Assembly: GCF_011046735.1 (NCBI RefSeq)
Contig: NZ_CP049258.1
Coordinates: 1,630,001 to 1,694,000 of the forward strand
Source: Nordella sp. HKS 07
Lineage (GTDB): Bacteria; Pseudomonadota; Alphaproteobacteria; Rhizobiales; Aestuariivirgaceae
DNA: 64,000 nucleotides
Direction: 5' to 3'
In this document: positions 1-9,359 of the stretch, piece by piece
Layout: the number at the start of each line of letters is the position of its first letter
Position numbering within the stretch: position 1 is the stretch's first letter
The notes under the pieces: model-generated
Seen by the model: the letters and a program-made list of their open reading frames with translations, nothing else
Told to the model about the DNA's origin: nothing
The model's database searches: none
Program-made: the position numbers and the translations under genes

Positions 1-11
1 GATCGGCCGCT

Positions 12-1322
12 CTACTCCGCCGCCATCTTCGCCGCCGGATTATTTGGATGCGTCGTCCAGTTGGCGTATTTGGGATCGATCTTCTTGCCGGTGCGCGGAT
101 CGGTGCCTTCCGTCATCTGCACCATGGTGATGCAGCTCTCGACCGGGCAGACCTCGACGCAGAGATTGCAGGCCACGCACTCCTCTTCGATCACTTCGAA
201 ATGGCGCTTGCCGTTCTTGGGCGCATTCGAGATCGCCTGATGCGAGGTGTCCTCACAGGCGGCATAGCAGCGCCCGCACTGGATGCATTTGTCCTGGTCG
301 ATATGCGCCTTGGCGACGTAGTTGAGATTGAGATACTGCCAGTCGGTGACATTGGGCACCGCCTTGCCGACGAGTTCGTCGAGATGCGTGAAGCCGCGCT
401 CGTCCATCCAGTTCTCGAGGCCTGAGATCATCTCCTGCACGATCTTGAAGCCATAGGTCATGGCGGCGGTGCAGACTTGCGCCGTGCCGGCGCCGAGCAG
501 GATGAATTCGAGCGCATCGCGCCAGTTGGTGATGCCGCCGATGCCGGAGATCGGCATGCCTTTCGTCTCGGCGTCGCGCGCGATCTCCGACACCATGGAG
601 AGCGCGATCGGCTTCACCGCCGGACCGCAATAGCCGCCATGCGTGCCCTTGCCGTCGATCGTCGGCTCCGGCGCGAAACTGTCGAGATTGACGCTCATGA
701 TCGAATTGATCGTGTTGATCAGCGACACGGCGTCGGCGCCGCCCTGCTTGGCCGCGCGCGCCGGCTTCCTGACATCGGTGATATTGGGGGTGAGCTTGAC
801 GATCACCGGCATGCGCGTATTGGCCTTGCACCAGCGCGCCACCATCTCGATATATTCCGGCACCTGCCCGACCGCCGAACCCATGCCGCGTTCCGACATG
901 CCATGCGGACAGCCGAAATTGAGCTCGACGCCGTCGCACGCCGTCTCCTCGACGCGCTTCAGGATAGCCGCCCAGTTCTGTTCCTCGCAGGGCACCATCA
1001 GCGAGACGATCATGGCGCGGTCCGGCCAGTCGCGCTTGACGCGCTTGATCTCGTCGAGATTGGTCTGCAGCGGCCGGTCGGTGATCAGTTCGATGTTGTT
1101 GAGGCCGAGCAGCCGCCGGTCGCCCGAATGGATGGCGCCATAACGCGGGCCGTTCACATTGACGATATGCGGGTCCTCGCCCAGCGTCTTCCACACGACG
1201 CCGCCCCAGCCCGCCTTGAACGCGCGGACCACATTGTATTCTTTATCCGTCGGCGGCGCCGAGGCGAGCCAGAACGGGTTCGGCGACTTGATGCCGACGA
1301 AATTGCTGCGGAGGTCTGCCAT
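12..1322 (-). CDS. preA: NAD-dependent dihydropyrimidine dehydrogenase, subunit PreA
   Basis: Catalytic subunit of the enzyme that reduces uracil and thymine to their dihydro forms with NADH, the first reductive step of pyrimidine breakdown. The 436-residue protein has a dihydroorotate-dehydrogenase-like FMN barrel (NFGCPHGMSERGMGSA in the active-site loop). Two C-terminal CX2CX2CX3C 4Fe-4S motifs follow, at C346/349/352/356 and C382/385/388/392. An upstream in-frame start would add 57 residues that overlap preT; the ATG at 1322 is preferred because AAGGAGAA precedes it and MADLRSNF is the usual family beginning. It lies 10 bp behind preT, so the two subunits are co-transcribed. Family assignment is certain; direction in the cell is inferred. 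Confidence 0.95.
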   Translation of the reverse strand: MADLRSNFVGIKSPNPFWLASAPPTDKEYNVVRAFKAGWGGVVWKTLGEDPHIVNVNGPRYGAIHSGDRRLLGLNNIELITDRPLQTNLDEIKRVKRDWPDRAMIVSLMVPCEEQNWAAILKRVEETACDGVELNFGCPHGMSERGMGSAVGQVPEYIEMVARWCKANTRMPVIVKLTPNITDVRKPARAAKQGGADAVSLINTINSIMSVNLDSFAPEPTIDGKGTHGGYCGPAVKPIALSMVSEIARDAETKGMPISGIGGITNWRDALEFILLGAGTAQVCTAAMTYGFKIVQEMISGLENWMDERGFTHLDELVGKAVPNVTDWQYLNLNYVAKAHIDQDKCIQCGRCYAACEDTSHQAISNAPKNGKRHFEVIEEECVACNLCVEVCPVESCITMVQMTEGTDPRTGKKIDPKYANWTTHPNNPAAKMAAE

Positions 1323-1332
1323 GGGGTTCTCC

Positions 1333-2664
1333 TTAGGCTGACAAATAGCTATGGATCGCTTCAGCGGCGCGCCGGCCGTCATCAACGGCAGCGACGGTGA
1401 GGTCCTGTCCGCCTGCCGCGCAATCGCCGCCTGCCCACACATCGGGCAGGCTGGTGCGGCGGGAAGCGTCGACCTTGATGCGTCCGCCGTCAAGCACGAT
1501 CGCCTCCTTCATCGGCTCCGGCACGAAGGTCTGGCCGATCGCCTTGAAGATCATGTCGGCGGCGAGCTTGAAAGTCTCGCCGGTGCCCTGGAGCCTGCCC
1601 TTCTTCTCTTCCGTATATTCGCATTCGAGGCCGATGGCCTGGCCGTCCTTGACCAAAACCTTCCTCGGCATCACCCAATGCTTGATCTTGACGCCCTTGG
1701 TTTGCGCCAGTTCCTGCTCGAAGCCGGAGGCCTTCATCTGCTCGGCGCCGCGCCGATAGAGAATGGTGACGTCCTCGGCGCCCAGAAGCTTCGACTGCAC
1801 CGCGATATCGATGGCGGTCATGCCGCCGCCGATCACCAGCACCTTGCGCCCGACCGCCAATTTGCCCAGGTCTTTCGCCTGGCGAAGCTCAGCGATGTAG
1901 TCGACCGCATCCTCGACGCCATCGCTCTCCTCATGGCGCGTGTTGAGCGCGTTGACGCCCTGCAATCCCATGCCGAGGAACACGGCGTCGTAGTCCTTGC
2001 GCAAGGTCTCGAGCCCGATCTGCTTGCCCAGCGCCTTGCCGTGCTCGATGGCGATGCCGCCGATACCGAGGATGAAATCGACTTCGTCTTGAGCGAAGCC
2101 GTCGACGGTCTTGTAGGCCGCGATACCATATTCGTTGAGGCCGCCCGATTTCTTGCGCGCCTCGAAGATCGTGACGTCATGGCCATGCAATGCCAGGCGG
2201 TGAGCGCAAGCGAGGCCCGCCGGCCCCGCCCCGATAACCGCCACTTTCTTGCCCGTCGCTGCCGCTCGTTGGAAGGGATGCTCCTTGGAGCGCATCAGCG
2301 TGTCGGTGGCATAGCGCTGCAGGAGGCCTATCTTGACCGGCTTGCCTTCCGCTTTTTCACGGACGCAGGCTTCCTCGCACAAGGTTTCGGTCGGGCAGAC
2401 GCGGGCGCACATGCCGCCCAATATGTTCTGCTCGAAGATCGTCTCGGCGGCCCCGTTCGGATTGCCGGCGCCGATCTGGCGGATGAACAGCGGAATGTCG
2501 ATCGAGGTTGGGCAAGCCTGCTGGCAAGGCGCGTCGTAGCAGAAATAGCACCGGTCGCTCTCGACCAGAGCCTCATGCGTGCTGAGCGGCGGATGCAGGT
2601 CGCTGAAATTTTTCGCATAGGCGTCTTTCGGCAGACGCCGGCCCGCAATGTCGGGATGGCCCAT
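1333..2664 (-). CDS. preT: NAD-dependent dihydropyrimidine dehydrogenase, subunit PreT
   Basis: Electron-transfer subunit that passes electrons from NADH to PreA. The 443-residue protein matches the GltB-small-subunit-like family. N-terminal cysteines C39/42/47/51 and C86/90/96/100 would bind two Fe-S clusters. An FAD-binding GAGPAGLACA motif follows at about 144-153, and an NAD-binding GGGMTAIDIA motif lies near residue 275. GAGGA lies 8 bases before the ATG. It is the first gene of preTA and has a 122-bp AT-rich upstream gap carrying a RutR-like palindrome. Confidence 0.95.
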   Translation of the reverse strand: MGHPDIAGRRLPKDAYAKNFSDLHPPLSTHEALVESDRCYFCYDAPCQQACPTSIDIPLFIRQIGAGNPNGAAETIFEQNILGGMCARVCPTETLCEEACVREKAEGKPVKIGLLQRYATDTLMRSKEHPFQRAAATGKKVAVIGAGPAGLACAHRLALHGHDVTIFEARKKSGGLNEYGIAAYKTVDGFAQDEVDFILGIGGIAIEHGKALGKQIGLETLRKDYDAVFLGMGLQGVNALNTRHEESDGVEDAVDYIAELRQAKDLGKLAVGRKVLVIGGGMTAIDIAVQSKLLGAEDVTILYRRGAEQMKASGFEQELAQTKGVKIKHWVMPRKVLVKDGQAIGLECEYTEEKKGRLQGTGETFKLAADMIFKAIGQTFVPEPMKEAIVLDGGRIKVDASRRTSLPDVWAGGDCAAGGQDLTVAAVDDGRRAAEAIHSYLSA

Positions 2665-2717
2665 GGGTAGTCTCCTCGCATCCGGTCTTTGCGCCGGTCA
2701 AGAAATACTGAATCAGT

Positions 2718-2733
2718 TTTCTCATTTGGTCAA
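2718..2733 (-). promoter_or_regulatory. RutR-like palindrome upstream of preTA
   Basis: Read on the minus strand the 16-mer is TTGACCAAATGAGAAA. The known RutR operator is TTGACCA-N2-TGGTCAA, so the left half is perfect and four of seven bases in the right half agree. It sits 54-69 bp before the preT ATG in a conspicuously AT-rich gap. A second GGTCAA half-site occurs at 2748-2753. RutR is a TetR-family regulator that responds to uracil and thymine, which suits a pyrimidine-degradation operon. This is an inference from motif resemblance only. Confidence 0.4.
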
Positions 2734-2786
2734 ATTATTTATCAAAAGGTCAAAAAATGAGTGGGAGGCCCATAGGTCTGATCGTC

Positions 2787-4082
2787 CTAGCCTTGTGCTT
2801 GCGGCGCGTAATCGGCGCCGTTCACCGCTTTCGGCCGCCCGTCGAGATGGAGCGCCGTCACTCTGAGCGGCGCCTCGGCGATCACCTCGCCGCGCTTGAC
2901 GACGAAGAGCCGCTGCGGCTTGAGCCTGATCGCCTCGATCGGATCCCCGGCCTGCAGCACCACCATGTCGGCATGACATCCCTTCTCCAGGCCATAGCCA
3001 TCGAGATGCATCGCCTTGGCGGGATTTACCGTCACCGCATCGAAGCACCAACGCATGCCTTCGCGGCTCGTCATCTGCGCCACATGCACGCCCATATGGG
3101 CCGCCTCCAGCATGTCGCCCTGGCCCAGCGAATACCAGGGGTCGAGCATGCAATCTTGGCCGAAAGAGACATTGATGCCGGCCTGGCGCAGTTCCGGCAC
3201 TCGCGTCATGCCGCGCCGCTTGGGGTAGGTGTCGTGCCGGCCTTGAATTGTGATGTTGATGAGCGGATTGGGCGTCGCATGAAGCTGCGCCTCCACCATC
3301 AGCGCCATCAGCTTCGACACGTAATAATTGTCCATCGAATGCATGGAGGTGAGATGCGATCCGACTACCCGGCCATGGAGACCGAGCCTTTGCGTTTCAT
3401 AGGCGAGAGCCTCGACATGGCGCGACATCGGATCATCCGTCTCGTCGCAATGGATATCGACCAGGAGGCCGCGCTTCGCCGCGATCTCACACAAGGCTTT
3501 GAGGCTCTCGGCACCATCCGCCATGGTGCGCTCGAAATGCGGAATCCCGCCCACCACATCGACACCCATATCGAGAGCGCGCTCGAGATTTTTTGCCGCT
3601 GTGGGCGAGCGGTAATAGCCGTCCTGCGGGAAGGCGACGATCTGCAGATCGATATAGGGTGCGATCTTCTTGCGCACATCGAGCAGCGCCTCGACACAGA
3701 GCAAGCGGTCGTCGCATACATCGACATGGGTGCGGATGGCGAGCAGCCCCTGTGACACCGCGAGGTCGCAATAGCGCAGCGCCCGCTCGATGACGGCCTC
3801 ATGGGTGAGGAGCGGCTTGAGCTCGCCCCACAGCGCGATGCCTTCGAGCAGCGTGCCTGAGCGGTTGAGCCGCGGCTGGCCAAGCGAGAGGGTCGCATCC
3901 ATGTGGAAATGCGCATCGACGAAGGGCGGCGAGACGAGATAGCCCAAGGCGTCGATCTCGCGGGCGCCGGCGATCGCCGGCACCGTGCCGATCTCGGCGA
4001 TACGGCCGTTGCGGCACAATATGCTCTGCCCCGTCCGGCCATCGGGCAGGGTCGCGTTTCTGACGATCAGATCACTGGTCAT
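2787..4082 (-). CDS. codA: Cytosine deaminase-like amidohydrolase
   Basis: Amidohydrolase of 431 residues that reads as an E. coli CodA homologue along its whole length (427 residues in E. coli). Predicted reaction: cytosine to uracil plus ammonia. The metal site is intact: H58 and H60 (DAHFHMD), catalytic E214 (HCDETDD), a histidine at 243, and D310 in SFGQDCMLDPWY. The residue after the metal aspartate is Cys311 where E. coli has Asp314, and the preceding His is Gln; both changes are at the substrate pocket, so specificity could differ. Its product uracil would feed PreTA, encoded just downstream on the same strand. The gene name is by homology. Confidence 0.8.
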   Translation of the reverse strand: MTSDLIVRNATLPDGRTGQSILCRNGRIAEIGTVPAIAGAREIDALGYLVSPPFVDAHFHMDATLSLGQPRLNRSGTLLEGIALWGELKPLLTHEAVIERALRYCDLAVSQGLLAIRTHVDVCDDRLLCVEALLDVRKKIAPYIDLQIVAFPQDGYYRSPTAAKNLERALDMGVDVVGGIPHFERTMADGAESLKALCEIAAKRGLLVDIHCDETDDPMSRHVEALAYETQRLGLHGRVVGSHLTSMHSMDNYYVSKLMALMVEAQLHATPNPLINITIQGRHDTYPKRRGMTRVPELRQAGINVSFGQDCMLDPWYSLGQGDMLEAAHMGVHVAQMTSREGMRWCFDAVTVNPAKAMHLDGYGLEKGCHADMVVLQAGDPIEAIRLKPQRLFVVKRGEVIAEAPLRVTALHLDGRPKAVNGADYAPQAQG

Positions 4083-4154
4083 GGGCTCCGCTCACAGAAG
4101 GAGTGTCCCGCTTCGCATACTCAAGAGTCGCGGAGAGCTCAATATGAGCCGAGC

Positions 4155-4278
4155 CCCCCACCCGTCTCCTCGCTTCGCGAGGATCCACCCTCCCCGCGCA
4201 GGCGCGCGCGGGAGGGAGATGTTCAACTTCTCCCTTCCCGCTCTTGCGGGGAGGGTGGCGCGCAGCGCCGGGTGGGGC
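4155..4278. repeat. GC-rich palindromic intergenic element (family E)
   Basis: Dense CCCTCCCC/GGGGAGGG palindromes fill the gap between the methyltransferase and codA. One hairpin is built on CCCTCCCCGC...GCGGGAGGG and another on CCCGCTCTTGCGGGGAGGG. Related elements occur at 12406-12538 and 31926-31968. They look like REP-type elements placed between genes. No coding potential is seen. Confidence 0.6.
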
Positions 4279-5097
4279 CTACCCCTTCCTCGCCTGGAGC
4301 GAGAAGGAAAGCGCCAGCTGCGCATGGTCCGCGGGCAGGCGGTAGAGCCCGTCTTCACCGGCCGTCATATTGGGGAAGAGCGGCCAGGTCAGCGCCGGAT
4401 GCTCGTGCAGCCAGTCGAGGCTCATGCCCGCCGCGATGAGGCCGTTGATGATGTCGGACAGCGGATGCTGCCACTCATAGACCTTCTTGTTGACGAGAAT
4501 GTCGGCGGCACCGGTATAGGTGTTTTGCGTCTCGTCGCTGATGGGCACATCCTTGGGCGTGCGCCAGTCGAAGCGCGGCGCGACGCGGCCGTTGACCCAG
4601 TCGAAGGGAAGAACATTCGGATGGCTTTCGGCAAGATAAAGCCGCCCGCCGGACTTGAGGAGCGAGGCGACGACCTTGGCCCATTGCGCGATATCCGGCA
4701 GCCAGTTGATAGCGCCCCAGGTGACATAGACCATATCGAAGTCGCCCGAGAGAAGCTGGCGCGCGTCATAGACATTGCCTTCGACGAATTGCGCATCGAC
4801 GGCGAGTCGCGTGGCGAGCGCGCCGGCCTCCTTGACGGCGGCCGATGAGAAATCGAGCCCGACAACCGAGGCGCCGCGCCTGGCAAGACAGATCGAATCG
4901 AGGCCGAAATGGCATTGCAGATGCGCGATGCGCAGACCTTTCACATCGCCGATCTCTGACGCCTCTATGGCATTGAGCTTGTCGCCGCCATCGAGAACCT
5001 TCTGCACATCATAGAAGCCGGTCTCATCGCGGCGATGAATCGCCACGCGCTCGTCCCAGCTCTTGCGGTTGGCGTCGAAATAACTCTGCTTGTCCAT
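4279..5097 (-). CDS. Class I SAM-dependent methyltransferase
   Basis: A 272-residue soluble protein with a Rossmann methyltransferase fold. Motif I is the variant LQCHFGLDS near residue 60, followed by VVGLDFS, a motif-II acidic end. An FDMVYVTWGAINWLPD segment corresponds to motif IV. The substrate cannot be read from sequence; the C-terminal HPALTWPLFPNM region is typical of the uncharacterised members that act on small molecules. It follows rplS after a strong hairpin terminator, so it is probably transcribed separately or by read-through. Confidence 0.8.
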   Translation of the reverse strand: MDKQSYFDANRKSWDERVAIHRRDETGFYDVQKVLDGGDKLNAIEASEIGDVKGLRIAHLQCHFGLDSICLARRGASVVGLDFSSAAVKEAGALATRLAVDAQFVEGNVYDARQLLSGDFDMVYVTWGAINWLPDIAQWAKVVASLLKSGGRLYLAESHPNVLPFDWVNGRVAPRFDWRTPKDVPISDETQNTYTGAADILVNKKVYEWQHPLSDIINGLIAAGMSLDWLHEHPALTWPLFPNMTAGEDGLYRLPADHAQLALSFSLQARKG

Positions 5098-5107
5098 GTG
5101 AATTCCC

Positions 5108-5143
5108 CGAAAAGGAAACGGGCCAGCTCGATGAGCCGGCCCG
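5108..5143 (-). terminator. Rho-independent terminator after rplS
   Basis: On the minus strand a hairpin with arms CGGGCC and GGCCCG (5119-5124 / 5138-5143), extended inward by GCTC/GAGC around a 3-base loop, is followed by TTTCCTTTT. It lies just behind the rplS stop and would end the ribosomal/tRNA-modification transcript. Confidence 0.7.
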
Positions 5144-5171
5144 CGCCAATCTCAATAAGCTGAAACTTGGA

Positions 5172-5594
5172 TTATGCCTTGTCGGCTTCGCTCGCTTCGG
5201 TCGCCGGAACGGCATCCGAAGTGGTCGGCACCATGGCGCGCTGCTTCTCGGCGATACGCGCCGACTTGCCGGTGCGGCCACGCAGGTAATAGAGCTTGGC
5301 GCGGCGCACATGGCCGCGGCGCACCACCTTGATCGAGTCGATCAGCGGCGAATAGACCGGGAAGACGCGCTCCACGCCTTCGCCATAGGAAATCTTGCGA
5401 ACCGTGAAGTTCTCGTTCAGGCCGCCGCCCGAACGCGCGATCACCACGCCTTCATAGGCCTGCACGCGGCTGCGGTCGCCTTCGACGACCTTCACATTCA
5501 CGATGACCGTGTCGCCGGGGGCAAATTCGGGAACGGCGCGCTTCGCAGCCACCACCGCTACTTGCTCTTTTTCGAGCTGTTCGATGATATTCAT
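5172..5594 (-). CDS. rplS: 50S ribosomal protein L19
   Basis: L19 of 140 residues; it sits at the 30S-50S interface of the large subunit. The core is typical ([29 protein letters not shown], and [24 protein letters not shown]), with a longer acidic, Ala/Thr-rich C-terminal tail (about residues 118-140) such as other alphaproteobacteria have. It is the last gene of the ffh-rpsP-rimM-trmD-rplS cluster, 52 bp after trmD, and is followed by a terminator hairpin. Confidence 0.98.
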   Translation of the reverse strand: MNIIEQLEKEQVAVVAAKRAVPEFAPGDTVIVNVKVVEGDRSRVQAYEGVVIARSGGGLNENFTVRKISYGEGVERVFPVYSPLIDSIKVVRRGHVRRAKLYYLRGRTGKSARIAEKQRAMVPTTSDAVPATEASEADKA

Positions 5595-5646
5595 GACAAT
5601 CAGTCCTTTTGGAGTTGCGGCTCTTTACCTGCTGAGCCGGGTAAAA

Positions 5647-6339
5647 TCAATTCTTTCTCTGCACATAAGCCTGCCAAAGATCGGCGCGGCGTATCTCGGT
5701 CAGCCTTTCCCGCTGCTCCTTCTTCCAGCGGGCCATCGCCTTATGGTCGCCGGAGAGTAAAACCTCAGGAATCTCAAGGCCTTCCCAGCTCCGTGGGCGA
5801 GTATATTGCGGCTGCTCCAGGAGCCCGTCCTCGAAGCTCTCCTCGAAACCCGACCGCTCATCGCCCATGACGCCCGGCAACAGCCTCACCACTGCGTCCA
5901 AAAGCGCCAGCGCGGCCGGCTCGCCGCCCGACAGGACGAAATCCCCAAGCGAGACCTCGCGCAGCTGTCGCCGCTCGATCACCCTTTCATCCACGCCCTC
6001 GAACCGGCCGCAGATGATGAGGGCCCCGGGTCCCGCCGCCAGATGCCGGACCAACCCTTGCGTAAGACGTTCGCCGCGTGGGCTCATCAGAAGCCTCGGC
6101 CCCTGATGTTCGGCCTGGTCGATCGCCGCCGCGAGGATATCGGGCTTGATCACCATGCCGGGCCCGCCGCCCGCCGGGGAATCGTCCACCGTGCGGTGCC
6201 GGTTGGTGGCGGAGCTGCGGATATCGCGCACCTCCATCGACCAGATGCCACCGCTGAGCGCCTTGCCGGCGAGCGAGGTGCCGAGCGGCCCCGGAAACAT
6301 CTCCGGGAACAGCGTCAGGATGGTGGCGTGCCAGCTCAT
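5647..6339 (-). CDS. trmD: tRNA (guanine-N1-)-methyltransferase TrmD
   Basis: Methylates N1 of G37 in tRNAs reading CNN codons, using SAM bound in a trefoil knot. The 230-residue protein has the [10 protein letters not shown] loop, [12 protein letters not shown], and the knot motif [15 protein letters not shown]. The C-terminal domain [20 protein letters not shown] is also present. Its ATG overlaps the rimM stop by 4 bp (ATGA), implying translational coupling. Confidence 0.98.
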   Translation of the reverse strand: MSWHATILTLFPEMFPGPLGTSLAGKALSGGIWSMEVRDIRSSATNRHRTVDDSPAGGGPGMVIKPDILAAAIDQAEHQGPRLLMSPRGERLTQGLVRHLAAGPGALIICGRFEGVDERVIERRQLREVSLGDFVLSGGEPAALALLDAVVRLLPGVMGDERSGFEESFEDGLLEQPQYTRPRSWEGLEIPEVLLSGDHKAMARWKKEQRERLTEIRRADLWQAYVQRKN

Positions 6340-6869
6340 TGGTCGTCGGGCACGCCATCATCCAGATAGGTCTCGGGCAGATCGAGTGTGAGCTCGGCCT
6401 TCTCGAGATCGATCCTCGGCACATAGTCTTCGGCGAAAGGCACCAGGACCGTCTCTTTCACGCCGTCACGGCGGATTTCGAGAAGATCGCCGGCGCCGTA
6501 ATTCGGCACCGCGATCACCGTCCCGAATTTCTCGCCGCTGGCACTCACCGCCGTCACCCCGATGAGATCGGCCAGATAGACCTCATCACCCTCGGGTTCC
6601 GGCAATTGCGCGCGCTCGAGAAACAGCTCGGCCCCTTTCAGGGTCTCGGCCCGGTTGCGGTCGCGCACGCCCTTGAGGACGGCGATGAAGCCTTCCTTCT
6701 GGGCTCTGAGCTTCTCGATCTCGAGGCTTTCGCCCCGCGCGGTGATGAGAGGCCCATAGGAGGCGATCGCCTCGGGATCGCCGGTGAAGCTCCTGAGCTT
6801 CACCTCGCCCTTGATGCCATGCGCAGCCGTAATGACACCGGCCAGCACTTTAGCGCCGGGCGCGACCAT
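6336..6869 (-). CDS. rimM: Ribosome maturation factor RimM
   Basis: 16S rRNA-processing factor that binds S19 and helps mature the 30S head. It has 177 residues with the N-terminal [19 protein letters not shown] barrel and a C-terminal PRC-barrel ([13 protein letters not shown]...[17 protein letters not shown]). It overlaps trmD by 4 bp and lies 9 bp after rpsP. Confidence 0.97.
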   Translation of the reverse strand: MVAPGAKVLAGVITAAHGIKGEVKLRSFTGDPEAIASYGPLITARGESLEIEKLRAQKEGFIAVLKGVRDRNRAETLKGAELFLERAQLPEPEGDEVYLADLIGVTAVSASGEKFGTVIAVPNYGAGDLLEIRRDGVKETVLVPFAEDYVPRIDLEKAELTLDLPETYLDDGVPDDQ

Positions 6870-6878
6870 CCCTCAGTC

Positions 6879-7250
6879 TCAGCTCTGCGACGCGGCGGCA
6901 GCTTCAGCGGCCTTGGCGGCGGCGTCGGCGGCAGCCTTCTCGCGCTCCTGGCGCTTCTTGCCGGGCAGAGCCTTCTTCGGGTTGTTGCGGGCGTCACGCT
7001 TCTTGAGGCCGGCCTTGTCGAGGAAGCGCAGCACGCGGTCGGTCGGCTGGGCGCCCTTCTTCAACCAGGCGGCGGCCTTCTCGGCGTCGAGCTTCACGCG
7101 ATTCTCGTCGGTCTTGCCGAGCATCGGGTTGAAGGCGCCGACGACGTCGATGAACTTGCCATCGCGCGGCGAGGCCGCATCGGCGACCACGATGTGGTAA
7201 TAGGGCCGCTTCTTGGTGCCGGCGCGCGACAGTCGGATCTTGAGGGACAT
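6879..7250 (-). CDS. rpsP: 30S ribosomal protein S16
   Basis: S16 of 123 residues. The first 80 form the conserved core ([29 protein letters not shown] and GFNP-type loop AFNPML). The rest is a Lys/Ala-rich tail common in alphaproteobacteria. GGAGA lies before the ATG. It is placed between rimM and a GNAT gene, whereas ffh-rpsP adjacency is more usual. Confidence 0.98.
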   Translation of the reverse strand: MSLKIRLSRAGTKKRPYYHIVVADAASPRDGKFIDVVGAFNPMLGKTDENRVKLDAEKAAAWLKKGAQPTDRVLRFLDKAGLKKRDARNNPKKALPGKKRQEREKAAADAAAKAAEAAAASQS

Positions 7251-7270
7251 TCTAGTTCTCCTTGGAAGTT

Positions 7271-7777
7271 TCAGTATTGGTTATGCAGATAGACGTGGTG
7301 TTTTTTGCCTTTGAGGAGGAATTCACCCTCCCTCCTGGCGCCAAGCTTCTCGGCGACGCGCTGCGAGGCCGTGTTGCCGGGATCGATGTAGCTGACGAGA
7401 CGCGCAAGCTTGAGGGTGCGATAGCCGTGCGCGCGGGCGCGCTCAGCCGCTTCGCTGGCAAAGCCCTTGCCGCGGAATTCCGGCATGATACCCCAGCCGA
7501 TTTCCGGATCGCCCCAGCCGTCGGGAAACCATAGACCGCACTGCCCGGCGAATTTTCCGCTCGCGCGGTCCTCGAGGGCCCATGGCCCGTAGCCGCGCAA
7601 TTGCCAATGGCCGATGAAGAGGCCGACACGGCGCCAGACATCGCTGCGCGCGACATCGCCGCTGTCATAGACAGTGACCGATTGCGGGTCGCGATAGAAG
7701 TCGAAGAGCGGATCGACGTCGCTTTCGCGCCACTGGCGCAAGCGCAGCCTTTCTGTCTCGAATTCGGGATGGGCCAT
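7271..7777 (-). CDS. GNAT-family N-acetyltransferase (RimJ-like)
   Basis: Acetyl-CoA-dependent acetyltransferase of 168 residues. [21 protein letters not shown] is the typical RimJ/RimL-type beginning. [28 protein letters not shown] carries the acetyl-CoA pyrophosphate loop, and [20 protein letters not shown] is the third motif. The ATG at 7777 lies one base after the ffh stop, so translation is coupled; an upstream start would overlap ffh. The substrate is unknown. Confidence 0.85.
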   Translation of the reverse strand: MAHPEFETERLRLRQWRESDVDPLFDFYRDPQSVTVYDSGDVARSDVWRRVGLFIGHWQLRGYGPWALEDRASGKFAGQCGLWFPDGWGDPEIGWGIMPEFRGKGFASEAAERARAHGYRTLKLARLVSYIDPGNTASQRVAEKLGARREGEFLLKGKKHHVYLHNQY

Positions 7778-7778
7778 G

Positions 7779-9347
7779 TCATTTCTTCTTGCCCAGTCCC
7801 GGCAAGCCTTTGAAGGTGGGCCCGCCCAGGCCCGGCAGGCCGCCAAGACCCGGAAGTCTGCCCGCGCCGAGCCCCGGAAGGCCCGCCGGCAGCTTCGGCA
7901 TGTCGGGGAGTGCCCCGCCCTGCATCATGTCCTTCAGCTCGGCCGGGATCGCATTGGGATCCATCTTGGCGAGCTCGGCCTGCATCTTTTCGAGCTCCGC
8001 CGCGTCGGGGGCGCCCTTGCCGCCGAACATGCGGCTCATCAGGCCTTTGCTGCCGCCCATCTTCTTCATCATATCCGCCATCTGGATATGCATCTTGAGC
8101 AGCCGGTTGATCTCCTCGACCTTGGTGCCCGAGCCCGCCGCCACGCGCTTCTTGCGCGACGCGTTCATCACCTTGGGGTTGCGCTTCTCGAATTTCGTCA
8201 TCGATCCGATGATCGCCATCTGGCGTTTCAGCACCGAATTGTCGAGATCGGCGCCTTCGAGCTGCTTCTTGATCTTGCCCATGCCGGGCAGCAATCCCAT
8301 CATGCCCGACATGCCGCCGAGCTTCTGCAGCTGGCGCAGCTGATCGGCGAGATCCTCGAGATCAAAGGCGCCCTTCTTCATCCGCTCGGCGATGCGCTTC
8401 GCCTTCTCGGCGTCGATCGTCTGCGCGGCGCGCTCGACCAGGCTGACCACGTCGCCCATGCCGAGAATGCGCCCGGCGATGCGCTGCGGGTGGAAATCCT
8501 CGAGCCCGTCGAGCTTCTCGCCGGTGCCCATGAGCTTGATCGGCTTGCCGGTGACGGCGCGCATCGACAGAGCGGCGCCGCCGCGGCCGTCGCCGTCGAT
8601 ACGGGTCAGCACGATGCCGGTGATGCCGATCTTCTCGTCGAAGCTCTTCGCCAGATTGACGGCGTCCTGTCCGGTCAGCGCGTCGGCGACCAGCAGCGTC
8701 TCGTTCGGCTTGGCGATATCGCGCACCGCGGCTGCTTCGGCCAGGAGCTCCTCATCGATATGGAGACGGCCTGCGGTGTCGAGCATGACCACATCGAAGC
8801 CGCCGCGCCGTGCTTCCGACATCGCCCGCTTGGCGATCTCGACCGGCGTCTGGCCCTTGACGATGGGGAGCGTCTCGACGCCCGTCTGCTGGCCGAGAAT
8901 GGCGAGCTGTTCCTGCGCGGCGGGCCGCCGCGTGTCGAGCGAGGCCATCAGGACTTTGCGCTTCTCGCGCTCCTGCAGGCGCTTGGCGATCTTGGCGGTG
9001 GTGGTCGTCTTGCCCGAACCCTGCAAACCCACCATCAGGATCGGCACCGGCGGCGAGGCCCTGAGATTGAGTGCAGCACCTTCCGAGCCCAGCGTCTCGA
9101 CCATCGCATCATGGACGATCTTGACGACCATCTGGCCGGGGGTCACCGATTTGACCACTTCGGCGCCGACCGCCTTTTCCCTCACCTTGTCGATGAAGCC
9201 ACGCACCACATCCAGCGCCACGTCGGCTTCGAGCAAGGCCCGGCGGACCTCGCGCATCGCCGCATCGACATCGGCCTCCGACAGCGCACCGCGCCCGGTG
9301 AGCTTGTCGAGAATGCCGGAAAGCCGCTCTTGCAGTGTGTCAAACAT
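7779..9347 (-). CDS. ffh: Signal recognition particle protein Ffh
   Basis: SRP54 GTPase (522 residues) that binds signal sequences of nascent membrane proteins and docks on FtsY, also encoded in this window at 15.8 kb. N domain about 1-90, G domain with GLQGSGKTTTTAK (G1), DTRRPAAQEQL, DTAGRLH and TRIDGDGRGGAAL. The Met-rich M domain follows (KLGGMSGMMGLLPGMGK ... ADMMKKMGGSKGLMSRMFGG). The C-terminal tail is an unusual run of PGLG units. Its SD (AAGGA) directly abuts an intergenic hairpin element. Confidence 0.98.
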   Translation of the reverse strand: MFDTLQERLSGILDKLTGRGALSEADVDAAMREVRRALLEADVALDVVRGFIDKVREKAVGAEVVKSVTPGQMVVKIVHDAMVETLGSEGAALNLRASPPVPILMVGLQGSGKTTTTAKIAKRLQEREKRKVLMASLDTRRPAAQEQLAILGQQTGVETLPIVKGQTPVEIAKRAMSEARRGGFDVVMLDTAGRLHIDEELLAEAAAVRDIAKPNETLLVADALTGQDAVNLAKSFDEKIGITGIVLTRIDGDGRGGAALSMRAVTGKPIKLMGTGEKLDGLEDFHPQRIAGRILGMGDVVSLVERAAQTIDAEKAKRIAERMKKGAFDLEDLADQLRQLQKLGGMSGMMGLLPGMGKIKKQLEGADLDNSVLKRQMAIIGSMTKFEKRNPKVMNASRKKRVAAGSGTKVEEINRLLKMHIQMADMMKKMGGSKGLMSRMFGGKGAPDAAELEKMQAELAKMDPNAIPAELKDMMQGGALPDMPKLPAGLPGLGAGRLPGLGGLPGLGGPTFKGLPGLGKKK

Positions 9348-9359
9348 ACTCGTTTCCTT

